Origin: Paenibacillus solani
Lineage (GTDB): Bacteria > Bacillota > Bacilli > Paenibacillales > Paenibacillaceae
Reading direction: 5' to 3'
Assembly (NCBI RefSeq): GCF_001277345.1
Contig: NZ_LIUT01000008.1
Location: forward strand, 787,819 to 851,818
Length of the DNA: 64,000 nucleotides
The notes under the pieces are model-generated. The model worked only from the letters and a program-made list of their open reading frames with translations. It did not search any database and was not told where the DNA came from. Positions 45,118 through 54,111 of this stretch are shown piece by piece. The translations under genes and the position numbers were made by a program. How positions within the stretch are numbered: the stretch's first letter is position 1; the number at the start of each line of letters is the position of its first letter.

Positions 45118-46308
45118 ATGGCAAAGGCTAAATACGAACGTACGAAACCACACGTTAACATCGGTACTATCGGTCACGTTGACCATGGTAAAACAACTCT
45201 GACAGCTGCTATCACTTCTGTATTGTCCAAAACTTACGGTGGTGCTGCAATGTCTTTCGACCAAATCGATAAAGCACCAGAAGAGCGCGAGCGCGGTATC
45301 ACAATCTCTACTTCCCACGTAGAGTATGAAACTGACAGCCGTCACTATGCACACGTTGACTGCCCAGGTCACGCCGACTATGTTAAAAACATGATCACTG
45401 GTGCTGCTCAAATGGACGGAGCAATCCTGGTTGTATCCGCAGCTGACGGCCCAATGCCGCAAACTCGTGAGCACATCCTCTTGTCCCGTCAAGTAGGTGT
45501 TCCTTACATCGTTGTATTCTTGAACAAATGCGACATGGTTGAAGACGAAGAGCTCTTGGAATTGGTTGAAATGGAAGTTCGCGACCTTCTGAGCGAGTAT
45601 GACTTCCCAGGCGACGACACTCCGATCACTCGTGGTTCCGCTCGTGAAGCTCTGCAAAACCCAGATGGCGAATGGGCTCAAAAAATCGTTGAAATGTTCA
45701 AAACTATCGACGAGTACATCCCATTGCCAGAGCGCGACACTGACAAGCCTTTCTTGATGCCTGTCGAGGACGTATTCTCCATCACTGGTCGTGGTACAGT
45801 TGCTACAGGCCGTGTAGAGCGTGGTACGATCAAAGTCGGCGACGAGATCGAAATCGTTGGTATTACTGAAGAAACTAAGAAATCCGTTGTTACGGGCGTT
45901 GAAATGTTCCGTAAACTCTTGGATTCCGCACAAGCTGGTGACAACATCGGTGCATTGCTTCGTGGTGTTGACCGTACTCAAATCGAGCGCGGCCAAGTAC
46001 TTGCTAAGCCTGCTTCCGTTAAACCACACACAGAATTTACTGCTCAAGTATACGTACTGAGCAAAGAAGAAGGCGGACGTCATAAGCCTTTCTTCACTGG
46101 CTACCGTCCACAGTTCTACTTCCGTACTACGGATGTAACTGGTGTAATCACACTGCCAGAAGGTTCTGAAATGGTTATGCCTGGTGATAACATCACTGTA
46201 ACGGTTACCCTGATCAGCCCAATCGCGATTGAAGAAGGAACAAAATTCTCCATTCGTGAAGGCGGCCGTACCGTAGGTGCTGGTTCCGTTGCTTCCATCA
46301 TTAAATAA
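45118..46308 (+). CDS. tuf: Elongation factor Tu
   Basis: 396 residues. GHVDHGKT (19-26), DCPGHADYVKNM and NKCDMV are the GTPase motifs, and ERGITI is the switch I threonine region. The C-terminal barrel has KPHTEFTAQVYVLSKEEGGRHKPF (in two parts). AAGGAGGAATTG precedes the ATG. A strong terminator follows. Confidence 0.98.
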   Translation: MAKAKYERTKPHVNIGTIGHVDHGKTTLTAAITSVLSKTYGGAAMSFDQIDKAPEERERGITISTSHVEYETDSRHYAHVDCPGHADYVKNMITGAAQMDGAILVVSAADGPMPQTREHILLSRQVGVPYIVVFLNKCDMVEDEELLELVEMEVRDLLSEYDFPGDDTPITRGSAREALQNPDGEWAQKIVEMFKTIDEYIPLPERDTDKPFLMPVEDVFSITGRGTVATGRVERGTIKVGDEIEIVGITEETKKSVVTGVEMFRKLLDSAQAGDNIGALLRGVDRTQIERGQVLAKPASVKPHTEFTAQVYVLSKEEGGRHKPFFTGYRPQFYFRTTDVTGVITLPEGSEMVMPGDNITVTVTLISPIAIEEGTKFSIREGGRTVGAGSVASIIK

Positions 46309-46377
46309 TTAAGGCTTACGAACAGCCTTGCATATAGCAACAGTGTATTGTAACGAGTAACAATGTGTTGTCATTTC

Positions 46378-46413
46378 AAAAGGGCCTGATCCCAAGGGAT
46401 CAGGCCCTTTTTT
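46378..46413 (+). terminator. Terminator of the str cluster
   Basis: AAAGGGCCTGATCCC (46379-46393) and GGGATCAGGCCCTTT (46396-46410) form a perfect 15-bp stem, followed by TTT. It separates tuf from the downstream genes. Confidence 0.95.
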
Positions 46414-46511
46414 ATTTTATCGACGATTTCACGATGGTTGGTGTCATCATGATATCTTATGAATAATGGTGACTTGCGGAAAAAAAGTAAGGATTCTGTA
46501 CAGAATATGCC

Positions 46512-46608
46512 ATATATAGAAGGATTCATTCTATATATTTGGGTTCATAATGATTAAAATCTGTGATTGAGATCTGTTACCGGGATAGAAATCATCTACT
46601 ATATAGAA
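46512..46608 (+). promoter_or_regulatory. Palindrome and repeated half-site upstream of the chemoreceptor gene
   Basis: ATATATAGAA (46512-46521) and TTCTATATAT (46529-46538) form a perfect 10-bp inverted repeat. TATATAGAA recurs exactly at 46600-46608, 18 bases before the ATG. The 318-bp gap (46309-46626) has no other coding signal. I see no clear sigma-A or sigma-D promoter with correct spacing. Confidence 0.4.
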
Positions 46609-46626
46609 TGGAGATTACAACAAGAG

Positions 46627-47946
46627 ATGAAATATCCGTTTGCGTTTATGAAGAGAAATGCGGTTAATGTCGTTCCATCCACAGAGAGACTGCATCATGA
46701 GGAAGAGGAAGAATACATATATCATGAAACATTAGGTGAACTGAACGAACAAATGCGCATGATTGGTCTTACGGAAGGAGATCTGCAGCTTCTGAGACAG
46801 GTTCGTCCACAGATGGAACAGAGGCTTGATGCCATTATTGAAACGTTCTACCAATCTGTATTAGATGTAGAAAAGCTTAAAAACATTATCCTGGAACATA
46901 GTACAATTGAAAGATTAAAGCAAACTCTGAAGGCACATCTTTTGGAAATATGTAATGGAGAAATTAATGAAGCTTACGTGGCTAAGCGATTACGGATTGC
47001 CCAGGTGCATAAACGGGTCGGTTTAGAACCTAAGTGGTACTTGTCGGCTTTTCAGAATTTGCAGAATGAATTTTTAAGATTAATATATCGGGAGATTAAA
47101 GAAGAAGGACAACAAGTACGGTTAGTTTCAACGATTACCAAATTGCTGAGCTTGGAACAGCAGCTTGTGCTGGAAGCCTATGAGAAAGAAAACGCAAATG
47201 AGAAGCAGCTTCAATATGATATAGTGAGAAAGGAATTAAAGCAGAGTATTGCCGCCTTTGTAGGAGAGTTATCAGACCTGACACTGGACATTAATGAAGC
47301 TGTAGAACGTTTAATGACGAGCAGTGGTGAAGTGGCTACTACATTTCAGAGCACTTCAAGCGCAACGCAAGGCTCTATTTCTTATGCCATAGAAGGAGAG
47401 GCGAAGCTAGCAGACTTGGCCATTCAGATGAAGGCGATAGATGAAAGCACAGCAGGCATGCAGCATGCTGTACAGGAACTACACGATTCTTCCAAACAGA
47501 TTGCGATGATTGCCGTAAGCGTTCAGGAAGTGGCAGCACAGATTAAACTACTCTCTCTTAATGCTACTATAGAAGCAGCGCGTGCAGGGGAACATGGAAA
47601 GGGATTTGCGGTGGTAGCACAGGAGGTAAGTCGTTTATCCGAGGATACAAGAACAACGGTCAACCGCATAGCTGATATCGTAACGAAATCCAGATCTATC
47701 ATTACAGAAGTGGTTGAATCGATTAATACTGTGCATCGGTTAACGGACGAAGGGAAAAGACAATCAGAGGAGACCAAGAAACTGTTCAGTGATATTATGC
47801 TGTCTGTCCAGTCGAGTGCAGATCAAATGATCACCGCAGAAAAAGAGATGAAACTGCTGTCCATGACGATTGGAAGCATCCAGGTAGCAACGTCGGAAGC
47901 GGCATCCTCCGCTGAGAATTTCAAAGAAAATACGGAGCAGATGTGA
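46627..47946 (+). CDS. Globin-coupled methyl-accepting chemotaxis protein (HemAT-like)
   Basis: 439 residues. About 40-170 form a sensor globin: TFYQSVL carries the tyrosine (near 75) equivalent to the HemAT ligand-contacting residue, HSTIERLKQTL follows, and RIAQVHKRVGLEPKWYLSAF holds the proximal histidine (128). The C-terminal half is an MCP signalling domain with IKLLSLNATIEAARAGEHGK and VVAQEVSRLSEDT. No membrane segment is seen, as for soluble HemAT. Expected role: oxygen sensing to CheA. I choose ATG 46627; GGAG is 13 bases upstream, so the start is uncertain, with ATG 46648 an alternative. Confidence 0.9.
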   Translation: MKYPFAFMKRNAVNVVPSTERLHHEEEEEYIYHETLGELNEQMRMIGLTEGDLQLLRQVRPQMEQRLDAIIETFYQSVLDVEKLKNIILEHSTIERLKQTLKAHLLEICNGEINEAYVAKRLRIAQVHKRVGLEPKWYLSAFQNLQNEFLRLIYREIKEEGQQVRLVSTITKLLSLEQQLVLEAYEKENANEKQLQYDIVRKELKQSIAAFVGELSDLTLDINEAVERLMTSSGEVATTFQSTSSATQGSISYAIEGEAKLADLAIQMKAIDESTAGMQHAVQELHDSSKQIAMIAVSVQEVAAQIKLLSLNATIEAARAGEHGKGFAVVAQEVSRLSEDTRTTVNRIADIVTKSRSIITEVVESINTVHRLTDEGKRQSEETKKLFSDIMLSVQSSADQMITAEKEMKLLSMTIGSIQVATSEAASSAENFKENTEQM

Positions 47947-47971
47947 ATACATATTATTTAAGAATTAATGC

Positions 47972-48000
47972 TTGCAATGCGCCTATCTTTTATATATAAT
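47972..48000 (+). promoter_or_regulatory. Promoter of the S10 operon
   Basis: TTGCAA (47972-47977) and TATAAT (47995-48000) are 17 bp apart. The leader to rpsJ is about 130 bases. Confidence 0.8.
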
Positions 48001-48138
48001 AGTGAATGTTGTTCTGCGACGTTGCGATGATGTGAGAGGTTACCGACACACCCGGCCCCTTTGCCATGAGGTGGGTGGTAGGAAAATTTTCACGGAGTAT
48101 GTCCGATACCAAATTGGGCGATAGAAGGAGGGAATAAA

Positions 48139-48447
48139 ATGGCAAAGCAAAAAATTCGTATTCGCTTGAAAGCATACGACCACAGAGTTCTTGATCAATC
48201 CGCTGAGAAAATTGTTGAGACAGCAAAACGTTCTGGTGCTGGTGTATCCGGTCCGATCCCGCTTCCAACTGAAAAACAAGTAATTACCATTCTCCGTGCG
48301 GTGCACAAGTATAAGGATTCTCGGGAACAGTTCGAAATGCGTACACACAAACGCTTGATCGACATCGTGAGCCCGACTCCACAAACTGTGGATGCCTTGA
48401 TGCGCTTGGACCTGCCGTCCGGTGTAGATATCGAAATCAAACTGTAA
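48139..48447 (+). CDS. rpsJ: Ribosomal protein uS10 / NusE
   Basis: 102 residues: KQKIRIRLKAYDHRVLDQSA, GPIPLPTEKQ and the long loop HKYKDSREQFEMRTHKRLID. It also serves as NusE in antitermination. First gene of the S10 operon. AAGGAGG precedes the ATG. Confidence 0.98.
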   Translation: MAKQKIRIRLKAYDHRVLDQSAEKIVETAKRSGAGVSGPIPLPTEKQVITILRAVHKYKDSREQFEMRTHKRLIDIVSPTPQTVDALMRLDLPSGVDIEIKL

Positions 48448-48488
48448 GCATTGCATAACGAATTAGAGAAGAGAAAAGAGGTGTCAAC

Positions 48489-49112
48489 ATGAAAGGTATC
48501 TTAGGTAGAAAGCTCGGAATGACTCAAGTGTTTACCCCAGAGGGTATTGTAATTCCTGTTACGGTTATCGAAGCAGGTCCTTGTGTTGTTCTTCAAAAGA
48601 AAGATCTGGAAAACGACGGATACGAAGCGATCCAAGTTGGTTTCTCCGATAAGAAAGAGAACAGATCTAACAAACCAGAAGCAGGCCATGCGAAAAAAGC
48701 AAACACTGCGCCTAAGCGCTACGTTCGCGAAATTCGTGGTGTTGACCTCGCGAGTGTCGAGGTTGGACAAGAGCTGAAGGCTGATGTCTTCGCAGAAGGC
48801 GAATTTGTTGACGTAACAGGTATTTCCAAGGGTAAAGGTTTCCAAGGTGTAATCAAGCGTTGGGGCCAAAGCCGCGGACCGATGACTCACGGTTCCCGTT
48901 ACCATCGCGGACCAGGTTCCATGGGTTCTATCCAAGCGAACCGCGTTCCAAAAGGTAAGCGTCTGCCAGGTCATATGGGTAATGAAACAGTTACGATTCA
49001 AAAGCTCGAGGTTGTTAAAGTCGATGCAGAGCGTAACGTGATCCTCGTTAAAGGTTCCATTCCTGGACCAAAAAGAGGTTTCGTGCAAATCAAAGAAACG
49101 GTGAAGAAATAA
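48489..49112 (+). CDS. rplC: Ribosomal protein uL3
   Basis: 207 residues: KGILGRKLGMTQVF at the start and the long loop GQSRGPMTHGSRYHRGPGSMG that reaches the peptidyl-transferase centre. GAGGTGTC precedes the ATG. Confidence 0.98.
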   Translation: MKGILGRKLGMTQVFTPEGIVIPVTVIEAGPCVVLQKKDLENDGYEAIQVGFSDKKENRSNKPEAGHAKKANTAPKRYVREIRGVDLASVEVGQELKADVFAEGEFVDVTGISKGKGFQGVIKRWGQSRGPMTHGSRYHRGPGSMGSIQANRVPKGKRLPGHMGNETVTIQKLEVVKVDAERNVILVKGSIPGPKRGFVQIKETVKK

Positions 49113-49138
49113 TCGCCTGAAGAAAGGAGGAACAAACA

Positions 49139-49762
49139 ATGCCTAAAGTAGCACTTTATAATGTCAGCGGTAGCCAAGTTGGCGAAGTAGAATTGAACGA
49201 AGCAGTATTCGGTATCGAGCCGAACACGCATGTTCTGCACAGCGCAGTATTGCTGCAGCGCGCTTCCCTTCGTCGTGGTACCCACAAAGTGAAAGGACGT
49301 TCTGAAGTACGCGGCGGCGGACGTAAGCCTTGGAAACAAAAAGGTACCGGCCGTGCTCGTCAAGGTTCGATCCGTTCTCCACAATGGAAAGGCGGCGGTG
49401 TGGTATTTGGACCGACTCCGCGCAGCTATACGTTCAAACTTCCTAAAAAAGTTCGTCGTTTGGCTATTAAATCTGCATTGTCTTCCAAAGTGATGGACAA
49501 CGCAATTATTGTACTGGATCAATTGACGCTGAACGCGCCGAAAACAAAAGAGTTTGCTAGCATTCTTAGCAACCTGAAAGTAGGCCGTAAAGCTCTGATC
49601 GTTGCTCCTAGCTATGATGATAATGTAGCCCTTTCCGCACGTAATATTCCTGGTGTGAAATTCGTAGCGGCTGACGGCATTAATGTTCTTGATGTAATGT
49701 CGTACGATCAACTGATCATTACGAAGGAAGCAGTCCAGAAGGTAGAGGAGGTGCTCGCGTAA
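49139..49762 (+). CDS. rplD: Ribosomal protein uL4
   Basis: 207 residues. The exit-tunnel loop is RGGGRKPWKQKGTGRARQGS, followed by SPQWKGGGVVFGP. The macrolide-contact residues look wild type. Its stop overlaps the rplW start (TAATG). Confidence 0.98.
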   Translation: MPKVALYNVSGSQVGEVELNEAVFGIEPNTHVLHSAVLLQRASLRRGTHKVKGRSEVRGGGRKPWKQKGTGRARQGSIRSPQWKGGGVVFGPTPRSYTFKLPKKVRRLAIKSALSSKVMDNAIIVLDQLTLNAPKTKEFASILSNLKVGRKALIVAPSYDDNVALSARNIPGVKFVAADGINVLDVMSYDQLIITKEAVQKVEEVLA

Positions 49763-50055
49763 TGAAAGACCCACGCGATATAATCAAGCGCCCGGTGATC
49801 ACGGAACGTACGGCTGACTACATGGCAGAGCTGAAATATGCTTTTGAAGTAGATATCCGTGCTAACAAGACCGAGATCAAGCAAGCTGTTGAATCTATTT
49901 TTAAAGTTAAAGTATCGAACGTGAATACAATGCGTGTTCCTGCTAAACCAAAGCGTTACGGACGTCATTTCGGTTACACAACTGAGTGGAAAAAAGCGAT
50001 CGTGACTTTGGCTCCAGACAGCAAACCGCTTGAGTTCTTTGAATCGGTTGAATAA
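49762..50055 (+). CDS. rplW: Ribosomal protein uL23
   Basis: 97 residues: IIKRPVITERTADY, EIKQAVESIFKVKV and RYGRHFGYTTEWKKA. It sits at the exit tunnel, where trigger factor and SRP dock. Coupled to rplD by TAATG. Confidence 0.98.
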   Translation: MKDPRDIIKRPVITERTADYMAELKYAFEVDIRANKTEIKQAVESIFKVKVSNVNTMRVPAKPKRYGRHFGYTTEWKKAIVTLAPDSKPLEFFESVE

Positions 50056-50084
50056 GAATTTCTTAAGTAAGGAGGGAAAATTCA

Positions 50085-50915
50085 GTGCCTATTAAAAAGT
50101 ATAAACCGACATCCCCGGCTCGACGCAACATGTCCGTATCGACTTTCGAAGAAATCACTACGGATCAGCCGGAAAAATCGTTGTTGGCTCCGCTGAGCAA
50201 AACAGCTGGCCGTAACAACCAAGGTAAAATTACGGTTCGTCACCATGGCGGCGGACACAAGCGTAAATACCGTATTATCGACTTTAAACGGAATAAAGAC
50301 GGCATTCCAGGTCGCGTTGCTACAATCGAGTATGACCCGAACCGTACTTCCAACATTGCTCTGATTCACTATGTAGATGGTGAAAAGCGTTATATCATCG
50401 CTCCTAAAGGTCTGAAAGTTGGAGACCAAGTAGTATCTGGAGTAGGTGCTGACATCAAGATCGGTAACTCACTTCCACTGGAAAACATTCCAGTAGGTAC
50501 AGTTATCCACAACATCGAGTTGAAACCAGGTAAAGGCGGACAATTGGTTCGTGCTGCTGGTACAGAAGCTCAGCTTCTCGGTAAAGAAGATAAGTACGTA
50601 ACGGTTCGTCTTTCTTCCGGTGAAGTTCGTCGTATCCTGAAAGTTTGCCGTGCAACCATCGGTTCTGTGGGTAACCAAGACCATGAGTTGATCAAAATCG
50701 GTAAAGCAGGCCGCAGCCGTTGGCTCGGAAAACGTCCAGAAGTACGTGGTGTTGTTATGAACCCTAACGATCACCCACACGGTGGTGGTGAAGGCCGCGC
50801 TCCAATCGGACGTAAATCGCCTATGTCACCTTGGGGTAAACCAACCCTTGGTTACAAAACACGTAAAAAAGGTAAAGCTTCTGACAAATATATCGTTCGC
50901 CGCCGCACGAAGTAA
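50085..50915 (+). CDS. rplB: Ribosomal protein uL2
   Basis: 276 residues: YKPTSPARRNMSVSTFEE, GGGHKRKYRIIDFKR and the C-terminal GVVMNPNDHPHGGGEGRAP with the histidine near the peptidyl-transferase centre. The start is GTG 50085 with AAGGAGGG upstream. Confidence 0.98.
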   Translation: MPIKKYKPTSPARRNMSVSTFEEITTDQPEKSLLAPLSKTAGRNNQGKITVRHHGGGHKRKYRIIDFKRNKDGIPGRVATIEYDPNRTSNIALIHYVDGEKRYIIAPKGLKVGDQVVSGVGADIKIGNSLPLENIPVGTVIHNIELKPGKGGQLVRAAGTEAQLLGKEDKYVTVRLSSGEVRRILKVCRATIGSVGNQDHELIKIGKAGRSRWLGKRPEVRGVVMNPNDHPHGGGEGRAPIGRKSPMSPWGKPTLGYKTRKKGKASDKYIVRRRTK

Positions 50916-50985
50916 TGCGATTAGTGCATAACTTCGTGTCAGGCTCGAAGGTAACGAGACAATTTGGTGAAGGGAGGATTTCTAT

Positions 50986-51261
50986 ATGAGCCGTAGTTTG
51001 AAAAAAGGACCTTTTATTGATGGATACCTGCTCAAAAAAGTGGAAGACATGAACAGCGCAAGCAAAAAGGCTGTGATCAAAACTTGGTCCCGCCGCTCCA
51101 CTATTTTCCCGCAATTTATCGGTCACACATTCGGTGTATACGATGGCCGTAAACATGTGCCTGTATATGTAACGGAAGACATGGTAGGACACAAGTTGGG
51201 TGAATTTGCTCCAACTCGTACTTACAAAGGTCATGAAGACGACAAGAAAACAAGAAGATAA
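50986..51261 (+). CDS. rpsS: Ribosomal protein uS19
   Basis: 91 residues: SRSLKKGPFIDGYLLKKVE, IKTWSRRSTIFPQFIGHT and a basic tail DDKKTRR. It binds the 30S head near S13. GGGAGG precedes the ATG. Confidence 0.98.
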   Translation: MSRSLKKGPFIDGYLLKKVEDMNSASKKAVIKTWSRRSTIFPQFIGHTFGVYDGRKHVPVYVTEDMVGHKLGEFAPTRTYKGHEDDKKTRR

Positions 51262-51297
51262 TTAATGAAGCTCTTTGTTTGAGAGGAGGTTAAACAT

Positions 51298-51630
51298 ATG
51301 GAAGCAAAAGCACATGCTAGATCGATTCGTATTGCTCCTCGTAAAGCTCAACTCGTTGTTGACTTGATCCGCGGTAAGCAAGTGGGCGAAGCGATCGCAA
51401 TTCTTCGTCACACTCCGAAAGCTGCATCCCCGGTTCTTGAGAAGCTTTTGAACTCGGCTATCGCAAACGCTGAGCATAACTACTCTTTGGATGTAACTAA
51501 ACTGGTTGTGACGCAAGCTTATGTAAACCAAGGACCGACTATGAAACGTTTCCGCCCACGTGCGATGGGACGTGCAAGCCGGATCAATAAACGCACCAGC
51601 CACATTACTTTGGTGGTAGCTGAAAAATAA
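51298..51630 (+). CDS. rplV: Ribosomal protein uL22
   Basis: 110 residues: AKAHARSIRIAPRKAQLVVD and the tunnel beta-hairpin GPTMKRFRPRAMGRASRIN, which shows no macrolide-resistance insertion or deletion. GAGAGGAGG precedes the ATG. Confidence 0.98.
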   Translation: MEAKAHARSIRIAPRKAQLVVDLIRGKQVGEAIAILRHTPKAASPVLEKLLNSAIANAEHNYSLDVTKLVVTQAYVNQGPTMKRFRPRAMGRASRINKRTSHITLVVAEK

Positions 51631-51643
51631 GGAGGGAAAACGT

Positions 51644-52309
51644 GTGGGCCAAAAGGTAAATCCAGTAGGACTCCGTATCGGTATTATCCGTGATTGGGAA
51701 TCCAAATGGTATGCAGGCAAAGACTTCGGTGATCTTTTGCTGGAAGACGTTAAAATCCGTGAATACCTGAAGAATAAATTGAAAGACTCCGCTGTATCCC
51801 GTATTGAAATCGAGAGAGCGGCTAATCGTGTGAACGTGACGATCCACACTGCGAAGCCAGGTATGGTTATCGGTAAAGGTGGTTCCGAAGTAGAAGTACT
51901 GCGCGGACAAGTGACTAAAATTGCCGGTGGTAAAAAAGTTCACATCAACATTTCTGAAATTAAAAACCCTGAACTGGACGCAATTCTTGTTGCAGAGAGC
52001 ATTGCACAACAACTGGAACGTCGTGTTTCTTTCCGTCGTGCACTGAAACAAGCGATTCAAAGAACAATGCGTTCTGGAGCGAAAGGGATTAAAACATCGG
52101 TCAGCGGACGTCTTGGCGGAGCCGAGATTGCTCGTACGGAAGGCTACAGTGAAGGAACTGTTCCACTTCATACGCTTCGTGCAGACATCGACTATGGTAC
52201 AGCAGAAGCGCATACGACTTACGGCCGTATCGGCGTGAAAGTATGGATCTATCGTGGAGAGGTTCTTCCTACGGCTAAGAAACAAGCTGCTCAGGAAGGA
52301 GGCAACTAA
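51644..52309 (+). CDS. rpsC: Ribosomal protein uS3
   Basis: 221 residues: GQKVNPVGLRIGIIRDWESK, the KH motif GMVIGKGGSEVE and GAEIARTEGYSEGTVPLHTL. It lines the mRNA entry channel. The start is GTG 51644 with AAGGAGGG upstream, 13 bp after rplV. Confidence 0.98.
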   Translation: MGQKVNPVGLRIGIIRDWESKWYAGKDFGDLLLEDVKIREYLKNKLKDSAVSRIEIERAANRVNVTIHTAKPGMVIGKGGSEVEVLRGQVTKIAGGKKVHINISEIKNPELDAILVAESIAQQLERRVSFRRALKQAIQRTMRSGAKGIKTSVSGRLGGAEIARTEGYSEGTVPLHTLRADIDYGTAEAHTTYGRIGVKVWIYRGEVLPTAKKQAAQEGGN

Positions 52310-52311
52310 TC

Positions 52312-52746
52312 ATGTTGGTACCAAAACGTGTAAAACACCGCAAACAACAGCGCGGCCATATGAGAGGCCAAGCGAAAGGCGGTACTGAACTGAACTTCGG
52401 CGAATTCGGTCTGCAAGCTACAGAGCCAGGCTGGATCACGAACCGTCAGATCGAAGCTGCTCGTATCGCGATGACTCGTTACATCCGTCGTGGCGGTAAA
52501 GTATGGATTAAGATTTTCCCAGATAAGCCGATTACTCAAAAGCCTCTCGAAGTGCGGATGGGTAGCGGTAAAGGTAACGTTGAGAAATGGGTTGCCGTTG
52601 TAAAACCAGGCAAGATCATGTTTGAACTTGGAGGCGTGTCCGAGGAAATCGCCCGCGAAGCGATGCGTCTCGCCGCTCACAAGCTGCCTGTTAAAACGAA
52701 GTTTGTGAAACGAGAAGAAGTGGGTGGTGAAGCAAATGAAAGCTAA
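52312..52746 (+). CDS. rplP: Ribosomal protein uL16
   Basis: 144 residues: LVPKRVKHRKQQRGHMRGQA, RIAMTRYIRRGGKVWIKIFP and the RMGSGKGNVEKWVAVVKPG loop near the A site. It overlaps rpmC by 11 bases. Confidence 0.98.
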   Translation: MLVPKRVKHRKQQRGHMRGQAKGGTELNFGEFGLQATEPGWITNRQIEAARIAMTRYIRRGGKVWIKIFPDKPITQKPLEVRMGSGKGNVEKWVAVVKPGKIMFELGGVSEEIAREAMRLAAHKLPVKTKFVKREEVGGEANES

Positions 52747-52933
52747 TGAACTGCGCAACTTAACCACTGCAGAACTCGAGCAAAAAATCTCCGGATTTAA
52801 AGAGGAACTCTTTAACCTCCGTTTTCAATTGGCCACTGGCCAGCTTGATAACCCGACTCGGATCCGTGACGTTCGCAAAGAAATAGCTCGTGCTAAAACC
52901 GTTATCCGTGAAAGAGAACTTGGGATTAGTTAA
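52736..52933 (+). CDS. rpmC: Ribosomal protein uL29
   Basis: 65 residues, all helical: MKANELRNLTTAELEQK and FNLRFQLATGQLDNP. I start at ATG 52736, which lies inside rplP with GGTGG upstream; a longer in-frame GTG start at 52724 is less likely by family length. Confidence 0.96.
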   Translation: MKANELRNLTTAELEQKISGFKEELFNLRFQLATGQLDNPTRIRDVRKEIARAKTVIRERELGIS

Positions 52934-52977
52934 TGAAATGGAACGTCATGTTCTGTATTCAGGAAGGAGGCTAACAA

Positions 52978-53244
52978 ATGAGCGAAGAACGCAATGCTCG
53001 TAAAGTGCAAGTAGGTAAAGTTGTCAGCGATAAAATGGATAAAACCATCGTTGTAGCTGTTGAAACTTATAAGAAGCATGACTTGTATCACAAGCGCATT
53101 AAATACACGAAAAAGTTTAAAGCGCATGATGAGAACAACGAAGCTCGAATCGGAGATACTGTTAAAATCATGGAAACTCGTCCTCTCTCTAAAGACAAAC
53201 GCTGGAGACTGGTAGAAGTGACTGAAAAAGCAGTTATTATCTAA
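52978..53244 (+). CDS. rpsQ: Ribosomal protein uS17
   Basis: 88 residues: RKVQVGKVVSDKMDKTIVV, HKRIKYTKKFKAHDE and GDTVKIMETRPLSKDKRW. OB-fold protein of the 30S body. GGAAGGAGG precedes the ATG. Confidence 0.98.
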   Translation: MSEERNARKVQVGKVVSDKMDKTIVVAVETYKKHDLYHKRIKYTKKFKAHDENNEARIGDTVKIMETRPLSKDKRWRLVEVTEKAVII

Positions 53245-53280
53245 GATATGATCAGTTTTTGATGGAAGGAGGAAATATAA

Positions 53281-53649
53281 ATGATTCAACCATTTACACG
53301 TTTAGCTGTTGCTGACAACTCCGGTGCGAAGGAACTGATGTGTATCCGCGTATTGGGTGGTACTGGTCGTCGTACAGCTCAAATCGGTGATTTGATCGTA
53401 TGTTCCGTCAAACAAGCAACACCAGGCGGCGTTGTCAAAAAGGGTGATGTTGTAAGAGCGGTAATCGTTCGTACGAAGCGTTCTGTACGTCGTAAAGACG
53501 GATCTTACATCTCATTTGACGAGAATGCAGCTGTTGTTGTTAAAGACGACAGAAGCCCACGCGGAACTCGTATTTTCGGACCAGTTGCTCGCGAACTTCG
53601 CGAAAGAGACTACATGAAAATCGTTTCCTTGGCTCCGGAAGTAATCTAA
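53281..53649 (+). CDS. rplN: Ribosomal protein uL14
   Basis: 122 residues: MIQPFTRLAVADNSGAKELM, VIVRTKRSVRRKDGSYI and DRSPRGTRIFGPVARELR. Next to it, CCC-A-AAAAGT and ACTTTT-C-GGG (53656-53682) form a small hairpin before rplX. Confidence 0.98.
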   Translation: MIQPFTRLAVADNSGAKELMCIRVLGGTGRRTAQIGDLIVCSVKQATPGGVVKKGDVVRAVIVRTKRSVRRKDGSYISFDENAAVVVKDDRSPRGTRIFGPVARELRERDYMKIVSLAPEVI

Positions 53650-53726
53650 TAACACCCCAAAAAGTGACGTAACTTTTCGGGAACCCGATAAATAGTTGAT
53701 CTGGCTAGTCATAGGAGGTGTAACGA

Positions 53727-54083
53727 ATGCCTAAAGTGAAAAAAGTTCTGGAATCCCACAGCAACAAATTGCACGTGAAAAAAGATGATACAGTTATCGT
53801 CATCAGCGGTAAAGACAAAGGCAAAAAAGGCCGCGTCATCGCAGCGTACCCTCGTGAAAATCGTGTTTTGGTTGAAGGTGTGAACATGATCAAGAAGCAC
53901 CAGAAGCCAAACCAGATGAACCCACAAGGCGGTATCATCGAGAAGGAAGCTCCGATCCATGTATCGAACGTTATGCACGTTGATCCGAAGAGCGGAAACG
54001 TAACTCGTATCGGTTACAAAGTACTGGACAACGGCAAAAAAGTTCGTGTAGCGAAAAGATCCGGAGAAGTTATCGATAAATAA
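53727..54083 (+). CDS. rplX: Ribosomal protein uL24
   Basis: 118 residues with a KOW motif (DDTVIVISGKDKGKKGRVIA) and GVNMIKKHQKPNQMNPQGG. An early assembly initiator for the 50S subunit. AGGAGGTG precedes the ATG. Confidence 0.98.
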   Translation: MPKVKKVLESHSNKLHVKKDDTVIVISGKDKGKKGRVIAAYPRENRVLVEGVNMIKKHQKPNQMNPQGGIIEKEAPIHVSNVMHVDPKSGNVTRIGYKVLDNGKKVRVAKRSGEVIDK

Positions 54084-54111
54084 GACGGTTTAGAAAGGAG
54101 GACCTTGAATT

